Shown: positions 18,460-26,630 of the stretch, in pieces | Position numbering within the stretch: position 1 is the stretch's first letter | Layout of the letters: each line of letters starts with the position of its first letter | Source of the DNA: Saltatorellus ferox | GTDB taxonomy: Bacteria > Planctomycetota > UBA1135 > GCA-002686595 | Assembly: GCA_007751475.1 (NCBI GenBank) | Contig: CP036434.1 | Span: 4,841,524-4,905,523 of the forward strand | DNA: 64,000 nt | Direction: 5' to 3' | The notes under the pieces: model-generated | Told to the model about the DNA's origin: nothing | The model's input: only the letters and a program-made list of their open reading frames with translations | Database searches by the model: none | Program-made: the position numbers and the translations under genes

Positions 18460-19125
18460 TCAACGTTCCTGAAGGCGATAGCTAGCGATCCGACGCGTAC
18501 GATCCGCCGGTGCCGGCAGCGCGTATTCGGCCGAGCCTGCCAGCTCCAGTCCACATTTCAGCTTCGCCAGCGCCTCCGTCTCGTCGCTCATCCAGGCGAC
18601 GAATCGGCCGCCCGGCGCGAGCAGGGGCTTCGCCAGCTTGCCCACGGCTTCGGGTGGGCCGACGGCGCGCGTGGTGATCAGATCGAAGCGGGCGCGGTAG
18701 CCCTCGTTCCTGGCGGCGGCCGCGTCCATGTGCGCGATCTCGAACTGCTCGGGCTCGAAGCCCGCCGCGGCGAGGGCGCGCTGGATGGCGTGGAGCTTCT
18801 TCAGCCGCCGGTCCATCAGCACCACGCGAACGTCGGGATAGAGGCAGGCGATCGCCACGCCCGGAAAGCCGTTGCCGGTGCCGAGGTCGAGCGCCAGCCC
18901 CGGTGGCCTGGCGGGTCCTCCCTCCGGTTCAAGGCAAGCGAGCGCCACCGAGTCGAGGGCATGGAGCCTCACCGCCGCGTCGCGCTCGCGCACCGCGGTC
19001 AGGTTGATGCGCGTGTTCTCGTCCAGCATCGCATCCAGGTAGCCCAGGAGTCTGCGGGCCCCGTCGATCGAAAGGTCGGCGCCGATGCTGGCGCTGAGCG
19101 CCTGGAATTCGGAGGGGTCGGTCAA
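18460..19125 (-). CDS. rsmG: 16S rRNA (guanine-N7)-methyltransferase G
   Basis: The 221-residue product matches RsmG (GidB) in length and motifs: NLTAVRERD before the fold, the SAM-binding loop DLGTGNGFPG (80-89), MDRRLKKLHAIQRAL and ITTRAVGPPE. It methylates N7 of G527 (E. coli numbering) in the 530 loop of 16S rRNA. No gidA/parAB partner lies beside it here, unlike the frequent arrangement elsewhere. Confidence 0.93.
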   Translation of the reverse strand: MTDPSEFQALSASIGADLSIDGARRLLGYLDAMLDENTRINLTAVRERDAAVRLHALDSVALACLEPEGGPARPPGLALDLGTGNGFPGVAIACLYPDVRVVLMDRRLKKLHAIQRALAAAGFEPEQFEIAHMDAAAARNEGYRARFDLITTRAVGPPEAVGKLAKPLLAPGGRFVAWMSDETEALAKLKCGLELAGSAEYALPAPADRTRRIASYRLQER

Positions 19126-19263
19126 CGGTAGGGTCAGTGCGGTCGAAGGGTTCGTCGGGTACCTCGGGATGGTAGCGTGACGGCGGGAGGCCTGGACCTT
19201 CCTCTGCCCGGGTCTTGTGCGCGGAGCGCATGGGGAGCAAATTCGCCTGGTGCTCTTTCGCAG

Positions 19264-20054
19264 CTACTCGAAGACCAGCTTCAGATCGGTCACGACGCCG
19301 CTCTTGATCTCGATCTCCCGCTCGATCGGAGGGAAGGGGTCCAGCGTGGCTGTCACGGAGTATCGCCCCGTGGGGACGCACTCCGACGTCTCGGTTTCAC
19401 CGAGGGTCCAATGTCGTTCTGCGCGATAGTCGCCGTCCCGGGTCAAGGAGAGGTATTCGAGGTCGAGGTCGAGGTCCTCGAGCTGCCCTGCGCCGCGCAA
19501 CCGAATCCGAAACCTGCGCGGACGCCCGTTCGCGAGAAACCGGTCGTTCGCCGTGGCGTGCACGCGCACGGCTCCCCCTGGCGGCAGGGTGATCTTCACT
19601 CGTTGGTCCACTCCTGCCGAGACCTCGACGACCTGACTGGCGCGCCCGTGGCGGCGCCTGCTGACCATGGTTTGCAACGGGTAGCTACGCGCATAGAACC
19701 CTTCCGCGACGACACGAACCCTCCCCACCGGTGCCATCGTCGCGGCCCCCTGGTGGCTGGTGCAATCGCCGCTCCAGGAGGCCCCTAGTGCCCCGAATCA
19801 GCGTCCAGGAGGTAGAGACTCGCGGCGTTCGTGGCTTCCGGGTGCTCGTCCACAACGGGTTCGAAGTCCACGAAGGCGCGGAGTTCGGTCACGACGGGGC
19901 GTCGAGGCAGTGACAAATCCACGAAGACCTGCTGCCCGGAGCCGGGGACCTCGAACGTTTCGACGGAAGAAACACGGTGGTCCTGCCTGGCCAGCATCGA
20001 CTCCCCCGAAAGGCCCTTCGTTTCCGGCCTCCAGCGGGACGGCTGAGGGTGCAT
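19264..20054 (-). pseudogene. Exported carboxypeptidase-regulatory-like protein, C-terminal part, frameshifted
   Basis: Two minus-strand frames join into one coherent protein if a single base is added to the four-G run (plus-strand CCCC at 19791-19794). The upstream frame reads to LYLLDADSG and then stops at 19785. The downstream frame continues ALGASWSGDCTSHQGAAT, then MAPVGRVRVVAEGFYARSYP, ending at 19264. Both halves have the same beta-rich, regulatory-domain character (GRYSVTATLDPFPP near the end). An ATG at 20054 would abut the divergent gene and gives no signal peptide, so the gene is probably 5'-truncated too. A sequencing error in the G run would give the same picture. Function is unknown. 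Confidence 0.55.
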
Positions 20055-20130
20055 CGTGACCCCAGGGCTCTCCGGAGCCAAAGTTCCCGCTGGCGTCATG
20101 GAATCCGCGGCCACTGCCGATAGTTCGGAC

Positions 20131-22101
20131 ATGCTCACTTCACGCCAGGGACTCGCCGGCCTCGGTGCCCTCTGCCTCGCCGCCGTCGCGGGGCTGCTGC
20201 TCGGGCGCCACGACGCTTCCAGCCTGGGAGCGCTCGGTCCCGTCGATTCCGGCGTCGAGATCGCCATGGACGAGGTCCCGCGGCTCGAAGCCACGCGCTC
20301 TTCGCTCCCGACCGCCGTGCCTTCGGACGAGCCCTCCGCCGAGCCCTCCGCCGCGAACGTGGAGCCGCCGCCCGCCCCGAGCCCACGAGCTGGCGAATCG
20401 GTGCGCTTCACGGTCGTCGATGAAGGCGGCGTCGCTCTCGCGGGCGCCGCGTTGACGGTCTTCGGAGACGGTGCAACGAAGGAACACCTGACCGACGCGG
20501 AAGGCAGCGTCGAGCTACCTTCCAGCACCGTCGCCGGCGCGCTCATCCGCGCCAGCTCGCCGGGCCTCGGCGTCGACTACGCGCATCCAGGGAAGAGTCC
20601 CTACGCGGCCTATCGCTTGACGCTTCCTCCCGGCGCCTCGATCCGCGGGCGGCTCTTCATGGCCGATGGCGCCGCGGTGCCCGAGGGCGTTCGCGTCTGT
20701 GCGCTGCTCCAGGGCCAGACCGATCTCGACGATCGCGACCTGCCTCGCATGGCGAAGCTCGGCTTCGGCTGCTCCACCGAGGTGCAAGACGACGGCAGCT
20801 TCTCCATCGAAGGCCTCGAAGACGGCGCGATGTACCAGGTCACCGCCTTCGGGGGCAGCGTGATCGTGAACGAATGGAAGAGCGTGCACCAGCTGATCGC
20901 GCCGCTCGAAGGGCTGGAGGTCCTCGCCCACTACGTCGGAGCGGTGACCTTCCAGATCGAGGCCGTGACGCCCGAGCACGCGCGCTTCCTGGCGGCTCAG
21001 CGGTATCCGCTGCCTGACCTCAACGCCCAGCGGGCACCGGAGACCGAGTTCACGTACAGAGTCACCCCCAACGAAGGCGCAGATCGCGGCCCCGATGGCC
21101 GCTTGAAGGACGATCGACGCGTGAATAATCAGGGCCGACTGAGCCTTCGTCTGGCGGAGCTATGCGAGCGACAGCGCGACATGAGTTCAGGCCTTCCCGA
21201 GCGCTGGTTCGTCGCGTCGAACACGCGCGCGGGGGCCGCGGTCCAGGGAACCTTCTTCTGGGACCTGCCCTTCGCCGAGCCTTCGACCACTCGGTTCACG
21301 ACCGCGCTCGCCACGGATGAGGCCTCGATTCCGGTGGTGGCCATCGCGGCACCTGAATTGCCCGCGGGCTGGGAGCCCCAGGGCATGGGCTCGCTGGAGA
21401 TCGCTTTCGAGGCTCCCTGGCTCCAGGACAGCGCACTCACTCCCGAACTGGAAGCGCGCGTTCGGCTGCGCCCGATCTCCACGCCCCACGGCGAATCGCT
21501 GACGCTCGCGGCGACGTGGGACCGGAACGCCGTTCAGGGCTCGGGAGGCTTCGTGCTTCCGGATGTGCCAGCGGGCAGCTACGAGGCGTGGCTCTTCGAG
21601 GACTCCTCCGGAGCGTCGTTTCCCCACCGGCAAAGGACGGGCTGGAAGGTCGACATCGTGATAGGCCAGCGCAGCCAGATCGACGCGACGGACTGCGGGG
21701 TCGCCGCCGTTCTGGTCGAGCTCTTCGATCCAGGCGGCGACCCCTTCGAGCGCGGACTCAGCGCCGAACTGCTCGTGAAGTATCCGGGCAACGAGGGCTA
21801 CAGCTGCCTGTCGAAACAATCCCCGGGCTTCTCATCGGCGCCGTACCTGTTCCCCTTCGTGCCCGTGACCCGCACCCGCGGGAAGGAAGGGCTCTACTTT
21901 CACCCCCACAATGCCCTGATCTGGCCTCGCCCGTCGCTGATTCACGATTCAGAGCTGACCGCAGGGCTCCTTCACCGCGCGACGTTCACGGTCAAGGAGT
22001 GGCCCAAGCTCACGAGGGACAAGCTCTCGGGGAACCAGCAGGCGAAAATCCAGCACGCGGGGAACCAGACCCCGAGGTACGGCACAGGGCTCGCGCGATA
22101 A
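20131..22101 (+). CDS. Large membrane-anchored exported protein with regulatory-like domains
   Basis: I prefer the ATG at 20131 (MLTSRQGLAGLGAL), which places the hydrophobic anchor (about residues 7-24) at the N-terminus; in-frame starts at 20056 or 20098 are possible. The ~656-residue product has a low-complexity Pro/Ala/Ser linker (about 55-85). A carboxypeptidase-regulatory-like domain follows, with VRFTVVDEGGVALAGAALTV and a later SIEGLEDGAMYQVTA. More domains of the same style end in FVLPDVPAGSYEAWLFED. No catalytic residues are recognised. It resembles the 633-aa protein at 1479-3380 and the truncated gene next to it in style, a family abundant in planctomycetes and probably cell-surface. 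Confidence 0.75.
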   Translation: MLTSRQGLAGLGALCLAAVAGLLLGRHDASSLGALGPVDSGVEIAMDEVPRLEATRSSLPTAVPSDEPSAEPSAANVEPPPAPSPRAGESVRFTVVDEGGVALAGAALTVFGDGATKEHLTDAEGSVELPSSTVAGALIRASSPGLGVDYAHPGKSPYAAYRLTLPPGASIRGRLFMADGAAVPEGVRVCALLQGQTDLDDRDLPRMAKLGFGCSTEVQDDGSFSIEGLEDGAMYQVTAFGGSVIVNEWKSVHQLIAPLEGLEVLAHYVGAVTFQIEAVTPEHARFLAAQRYPLPDLNAQRAPETEFTYRVTPNEGADRGPDGRLKDDRRVNNQGRLSLRLAELCERQRDMSSGLPERWFVASNTRAGAAVQGTFFWDLPFAEPSTTRFTTALATDEASIPVVAIAAPELPAGWEPQGMGSLEIAFEAPWLQDSALTPELEARVRLRPISTPHGESLTLAATWDRNAVQGSGGFVLPDVPAGSYEAWLFEDSSGASFPHRQRTGWKVDIVIGQRSQIDATDCGVAAVLVELFDPGGDPFERGLSAELLVKYPGNEGYSCLSKQSPGFSSAPYLFPFVPVTRTRGKEGLYFHPHNALIWPRPSLIHDSELTAGLLHRATFTVKEWPKLTRDKLSGNQQAKIQHAGNQTPRYGTGLAR

Positions 22102-22408
22102 GGGCTGCCAGGAGTCAGACGTCGCACTGTGCCACGCCGCTTTCGATGGCCGCACCGTCCAGAGGCTCCTGCGGGGCGGACGACCATCATCGAGACGCCC
22201 TTCACCCCCGATGCGCACGTTCTTTACCTGAACGAGCGGGACGAGCGGCTGCGCGTCGAGCCGGGAGTCGGACGGCCGCGGCGGCGTCGGATATCTCATC
22301 TCCTGAATTTCCCAACGGCGCCGATCTTGATTCGTATCCTCTACCCGGTCGACAATTCCCCGAACGCCCCTTGAGATTCCTCCCTTCAGGCTTCCGATAG
22401 CCTGAACG
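22102..22408. other. Intergenic stretch, no gene recognised
   Basis: These 307 bases between two same-strand genes hold only short open frames of Arg/Pro-rich composition on both strands. I see no RNA gene, strong hairpin or repeat. The promoter of the small exported protein starting at 22409 should lie in the right half. Confidence 0.4.
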
Positions 22409-22810
22409 ATGACCACCGCCCCCCATCACCCCGCGAAATCACGCTGGCTGACGCTTCTCGTCTGGTGCGCGTTCGTTTTCGCGGCGTGCTTCAACGGTGC
22501 GGCGGTGGAGGAGGCTCGATCCGCGCCGGCCCTTTCCCGCGGGGCGAGCACGATGGAGGCCTCCGGTGGCGATCGGAGCGACCTCGTCTGGACTCCCCCC
22601 CTGGTGACGGCGAACGGGACGGACCTCTGCGAGGTCTCCGAGGAAGAAGAGCAAGAGGACAGGGATCCACTGGTGGCAGTGGGCGACCTGGTCCGGGCTG
22701 AGGAGGTCCTCCATCCGGAGCCGACGACCCTCGCCTCCATGTCGACGAGCGCACCGATCCGCGCTGACGGACGGTTCGGACTGGACGCTCGCGGCCCACC
22801 GGCCGCCTGA
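22409..22810 (+). CDS. Small exported protein, function unknown
   Basis: The 133-residue product starts with a basic segment and a hydrophobic helix (LTLLVWCAFVFAACFNGAAV, about 14-33) that looks like a signal peptide, possibly with a lipobox at VFAAC. It continues with an acidic segment (SEEEEQEDRD) and a polar tail. Nothing conserved is recognised. It lies 233 bases upstream of the NodT/TolC-like gene and could be cotranscribed with it. The antisense frames are less plausible because this strand gives a clean signal peptide. Confidence 0.45.
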   Translation: MTTAPHHPAKSRWLTLLVWCAFVFAACFNGAAVEEARSAPALSRGASTMEASGGDRSDLVWTPPLVTANGTDLCEVSEEEEQEDRDPLVAVGDLVRAEEVLHPEPTTLASMSTSAPIRADGRFGLDARGPPAA

Positions 22811-23043
22811 GCGCTCCTCGAGGGAAACTCTGCGGGTTCATGGCCTGGACCCCGAGGGAATCGCGAGGCGCACAACCCTCTTTGCTGCCCCCCATCCGCG
22901 CCTTGGTCGCGCGGGCCGACTGCGGCCGTTGAAACCCCAGCACCCGCGGTGCAGCGCCAAGCCCTCCTCTCCCCCCGGGCGGCGGTCCAGAGCCTCGACC
23001 GAGGCTCCCTTGCAGACCAGCGCGGCCCAAGAACTCGTTCAAC

Positions 23044-24510
23044 ATGCCCACCTACCCCCAGCCCTCTCTCCTTGGCCGTCTGGCCATCGTTTTTTCGGCG
23101 GCACTGCTCGTCACTGCCTGCGTCCCTGATCTCCGCCAGGAGGTTCTCCGCGAGCCCGAAACACCCGTCCCCGCAAGCTTCGGCGCCGCAACCGACGCCG
23201 CTGACACGGAGCCGGATTCCGCTGCGTCGAGCGTCCCGACCGCCAACGTCCAGTGGCGCGAGTTCTTCAAGGATCCGAAGCTCGCGGCACTGATCGAGAC
23301 CGCGCTCGACGGCAATCAGGAGCTGAACATCCGCGTCCAGGAGATCGTCGTCGCGCAGAACGAGATCATGGCCCGCACCGGCGAGTACCTGCCGAAGGTC
23401 GACGTCGGCGTGGGTACGGGCGTCGAGAAGGTCGGGCTCATCACGAGCCAAGGCGCGAGCGACGAGGCCAACGGGGTGCCCGAGGTGCTCCGCAACTACC
23501 GCCTCGGCTTCTCGGCGTCCTGGGAGGTCGACGTCTGGAAGCGGCTTCGCAACTCGGCGCGCGCGGCGACGTTCGAGTATCTGGCAAGCGTCGAAGGGCG
23601 GAACTTCATGGTCACCCGGGTCGTCGCGGAGATCGCCAACACCTACTACGAGCTCATGGCGCTCGACCGCCAGCTCGAGGTGCTGAGGCAGAACATCGGG
23701 CTCCAGCAGGACGCGCTGGAGATCGTGCGCCTGGAGAAGCAGGCGGCCGTCGTGACGGAGCTGGCCGTCCAGCGATTCGAGGCCGAGGTGCTGAAGAATC
23801 GGAGCCGTCAGTTCGACCTGGAGCAGAGAATCGTCGAGACCCAGAACCGACTCAACTTCCTCGTCGGTCGCTACCCCGGACCGATCCCGAGGGACGGGCA
23901 AGGGCTCGGCGACCCGATGCCAGCCCTCGTCAGGACCGGCGTTCCCTCCGAACTCCTCGGCAACCGCCCCGATGTCAAGCAGGCCGAGCTGCAGCTGGCG
24001 GCCGCGAAGCTGGATGTCCAGGTCGCGCGGGCGCGCTTCTATCCGTCGCTCAGCATCGAGGCGGGCGTCGGCTACGAGTCGTATCAGGCGGACGAACTCC
24101 TCAGCACCCCCGACTCGGTGTTCTACGGACTGGCCGGCGGGATCGTGGCGCCGCTCGTCAACCGAAGAGCGATCAAGGCAGAGTACTTCTCGAAGGGCGC
24201 CGAGCAGCTGAAGGCCGTTCTTCAGTTCGAGCAAACGCTGCTCATGGCGTTCACCGAGGTCGCGAACCAGCTTTCGATGATCGACAACCTCCAGAAGAGC
24301 TACGACCTGCAGGCCCAGCAGGTCAGCGTGCTCGGCCAGGCCATCGAGGTGTCGAACACGCTCTTCAGGTCGGCGCGAGCGGACTACATGGAGGTTCTCC
24401 TGACGCGGCGCGATTCGCTGGACGCCCAGATGGAGCTGATCGACACGCAGCTCGCGCAGAAGCGCGCCATGGTGAACGTCTATCAGGCGCTGGGCGGCGG
24501 CTGGCAGTAG
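23044..24510 (+). CDS. NodT/TolC-family outer-membrane efflux lipoprotein
   Basis: The 488-residue product has a lipoprotein signal ending in LLVTAC (about 21-26). Two outer-membrane-efflux repeats follow, with long helices and the typical LGNRPDVKQAELQLAAAKLDVQVARARFYPSLS-like region (about residues 303-335). Proteins of this type trimerise into a channel that joins an inner-membrane pump and a periplasmic adaptor to expel drugs, metals or lipids. No adaptor or RND/ABC pump lies beside it in this window, so its partner must be encoded elsewhere. A strong hairpin follows the stop. Confidence 0.92.
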   Translation: MPTYPQPSLLGRLAIVFSAALLVTACVPDLRQEVLREPETPVPASFGAATDAADTEPDSAASSVPTANVQWREFFKDPKLAALIETALDGNQELNIRVQEIVVAQNEIMARTGEYLPKVDVGVGTGVEKVGLITSQGASDEANGVPEVLRNYRLGFSASWEVDVWKRLRNSARAATFEYLASVEGRNFMVTRVVAEIANTYYELMALDRQLEVLRQNIGLQQDALEIVRLEKQAAVVTELAVQRFEAEVLKNRSRQFDLEQRIVETQNRLNFLVGRYPGPIPRDGQGLGDPMPALVRTGVPSELLGNRPDVKQAELQLAAAKLDVQVARARFYPSLSIEAGVGYESYQADELLSTPDSVFYGLAGGIVAPLVNRRAIKAEYFSKGAEQLKAVLQFEQTLLMAFTEVANQLSMIDNLQKSYDLQAQQVSVLGQAIEVSNTLFRSARADYMEVLLTRRDSLDAQMELIDTQLAQKRAMVNVYQALGGGWQ

Positions 24511-24525
24511 CCGCAGGATCAGAAA

Positions 24526-24559
24526 AGGCCGGGCAGCGGATCGATCCGCCGCCCGGCCT
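24526..24559. terminator. Bidirectional terminator hairpin between efflux gene and subtilase gene
   Basis: The arms AGGCCGGGC-A-GCGGAT and ATCCGC-C-GCCCGGCCT form a 16-bp stem with one mismatch at the centre of each arm, starting 16 bases past the efflux gene stop. On the minus strand the stem is followed by TTTTC, so it is a good Rho-independent terminator for the subtilase gene. It probably also ends the plus-strand message, although no T-tract follows on that side. Confidence 0.7.
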
Positions 24560-24598
24560 CTCCGCTCGCTCCCCGGTGGGAGCGAGGGACGTCTTCGA

Positions 24599-26494
24599 CT
24601 ACTGGACGAACACCGACAGTCCGTCGGTGAAGTTCGTGATCGGGATGCCGATCAGGGAGTCGCGGTACCAGGCCTGGAAGTTCCAGGTGTCGCCCGGCAT
24701 CGCCGCCACGGAGCCGTTGGGCTGCGGCACTGCGTTGAGATCGATCGCGATCGTCACGCTGCTGCCCGTCCCGGTCGAAGCGACCTGGGACTGGAAGCGG
24801 CCGACGGATCCACCGAGGCACAGGTTGCCCGTGCTTCCGCCGGGGAACGCCACGAAGCCCTGGGTCCGGGACGCGATGAAGAGCACCACGGACGACGAGG
24901 GAAGGCCCTGGGCGACGAGGCTCAGGTCGTTCAAGGCGACCTCCGAGGAACCGAGGTAGGACATCGACGCGGACTGGGACGTGGAGTTCACGATCGCCGG
25001 TCCGCAGTAGTTGAAGATCGCCGCACCGTAGGTGTTGATCTCCTCGGCGGCGGCGCCGACGTTCATGCGTCCGCCCGACACCGTGAAACCGTCCAGCGTC
25101 GGCACGACGTCGACGGTTTCCATCAGGATGCGTTTGATCTCCAGCGCGGCCATCGCGGGGTTGGCGGCGCGTAGGTTCGCGAACTCCGGGCTCGCCGCCG
25201 AGTGCAGGAGAGCGATCGCTCCGGTCACCTGCGGCGTCGCCATCGACGTCCCTGTGTTCGGACCGTAGGAGTTGCCCGGCAGCGTGCTGCGGATCGAGGC
25301 ACCCGGCGCGCCAAGGTCGATCGTCGTCAGTCCGAAGCCCGAGAACGTCCGACGATCCTCGTCGTTGGTCGCCGTGACCGAGATCATGTAGTCGCTGCCG
25401 CAGCCCGTCGGTACGTCGCCGACGTTGTCCACGTTCTGCGCGCTGTTGGTGGTGGCCGTGGCGGAGAGGATGCCTGACTGCCCCATCAGGTCGTACATGT
25501 CGTTCCACGGCGTGAAGTTCGGCGACGAGCAGTTGGCGAAGTCCACGCCGAAGCTGGAGTTCGTCGCGACGATGTTCGCGCCCGCGGCGCCGCCCGAGTT
25601 CATCCACTGGTCCTTGAGCGCAAGGGCGTAGCTGTACGCGATCATCACCGTCGACGTGGTGCCGGAGGAGCCGGCGATCGAGACGATCTCCGCGTCCCAG
25701 CTCACGCCCGCGACGCCGAAGCCATTGTCGCCCTGGGCGGCTGCGATGCCCGCCACGTGGGTGCCATGGCTGGACGTTCCGACGTTGGCGTTGTTGTTGT
25801 AGGCGTTCCAGCCGTAGACGTCGTCGACGTAGCCGTTGCCGTCATCGTCGACACCGGGCTGACCGTTCGCCTCGGCCGCGTTCTCCCAGCGATTCCCGAT
25901 GAGATCCGGGTGAGCGTGGTCGACGCCGCCGTCGACGATGGCCACCGCGAACTCCGAGGTGCCGGTGCTGTAGTCCCACGCCTTGGGTGCGTCGATGTCC
26001 GCGTCCGGCGTGCCGCCGGTCTGGCCGGTGTTGTGCTTGCCGTACTGCTGGCCGAACTGCGAGTCGTTCGGGAACGTGTCGCGGTTGGTCACCACGTGGT
26101 CGGGAACGGCGTAGAGAACGCCATCGCGGCCCGAGAGCTCCTGCATCGCTGCGCTGACCGAGGTGCCATCGAGGATCTGCACGAGGTAGAGATCCATCTG
26201 CGGCACGATCGCACGCTCGACGCCGTACCGATCCGCGCCGTTGCCCGCGCCCAGGATGGCCGCCCTGGCATCCTCGGAAAGACCTGCGCTTAAGCGCACC
26301 AGCACCTGACGGGTGAGGTACGACGGAAGCTGCTGTCCATCCGGTCCGGTGGGCCCGGCCGTGACTTCACGCTGAAGGATAGGAGTGGTGTCCAGCGGGG
26401 CGACCTGGGCGAGGGCGCCTGTGGTGAACGGTCCTGCGACCAGAGCGACGCCTGCGGTCATTCGGCCCAGAGTGAGCCAGCCAGTGTTGAGCAT
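24599..26494 (-). CDS. Secreted subtilisin-family (S8) serine protease with C-terminal planctomycete module
   Basis: I take the ATG at 26494, which gives 631 residues with a signal peptide ending near TTGALAQV (about 25-31); upstream codons add no sensible sequence. The catalytic triad is present: Asp188 (VAIVDGGVD), His243 (SSHGTHVAG) and Ser417 (NTGTSMATP). A propeptide-like region with DGVLYAVPDHV ends near residue 135, and an Asp-rich DDDGNGYVDD loop (217-225) is a likely calcium site. The last ~110 residues form the shared module with NYCGPA, TQGFVAFPGG, GNLCLG and a final NFTDGLSVFV. The same module occurs in the secreted proteins at 34490 and 58811. Role: extracellular or surface proteolysis. 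Confidence 0.93.
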   Translation of the reverse strand: MLNTGWLTLGRMTAGVALVAGPFTTGALAQVAPLDTTPILQREVTAGPTGPDGQQLPSYLTRQVLVRLSAGLSEDARAAILGAGNGADRYGVERAIVPQMDLYLVQILDGTSVSAAMQELSGRDGVLYAVPDHVVTNRDTFPNDSQFGQQYGKHNTGQTGGTPDADIDAPKAWDYSTGTSEFAVAIVDGGVDHAHPDLIGNRWENAAEANGQPGVDDDGNGYVDDVYGWNAYNNNANVGTSSHGTHVAGIAAAQGDNGFGVAGVSWDAEIVSIAGSSGTTSTVMIAYSYALALKDQWMNSGGAAGANIVATNSSFGVDFANCSSPNFTPWNDMYDLMGQSGILSATATTNSAQNVDNVGDVPTGCGSDYMISVTATNDEDRRTFSGFGLTTIDLGAPGASIRSTLPGNSYGPNTGTSMATPQVTGAIALLHSAASPEFANLRAANPAMAALEIKRILMETVDVVPTLDGFTVSGGRMNVGAAAEEINTYGAAIFNYCGPAIVNSTSQSASMSYLGSSEVALNDLSLVAQGLPSSSVVLFIASRTQGFVAFPGGSTGNLCLGGSVGRFQSQVASTGTGSSVTIAIDLNAVPQPNGSVAAMPGDTWNFQAWYRDSLIGIPITNFTDGLSVFVQ

Positions 26495-26630
26495 GATGAG
26501 GATGGGTAGACGGAGAGGGGATCCAATAAAGGATGCACCAGAGACGACGTTGAGCGGCTGGAGGATCCGAAAGGTCCAGAATTGATCCGGATCCGGGTCA
26601 CTCTTTACCCCCACCTCCCGAGAAGACGCC

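Noticed and set aside
26495-26614. Upstream in-frame start for the subtilase
   Set aside because: It would put 40 non-signal residues before a clear signal peptide that begins at 26494.
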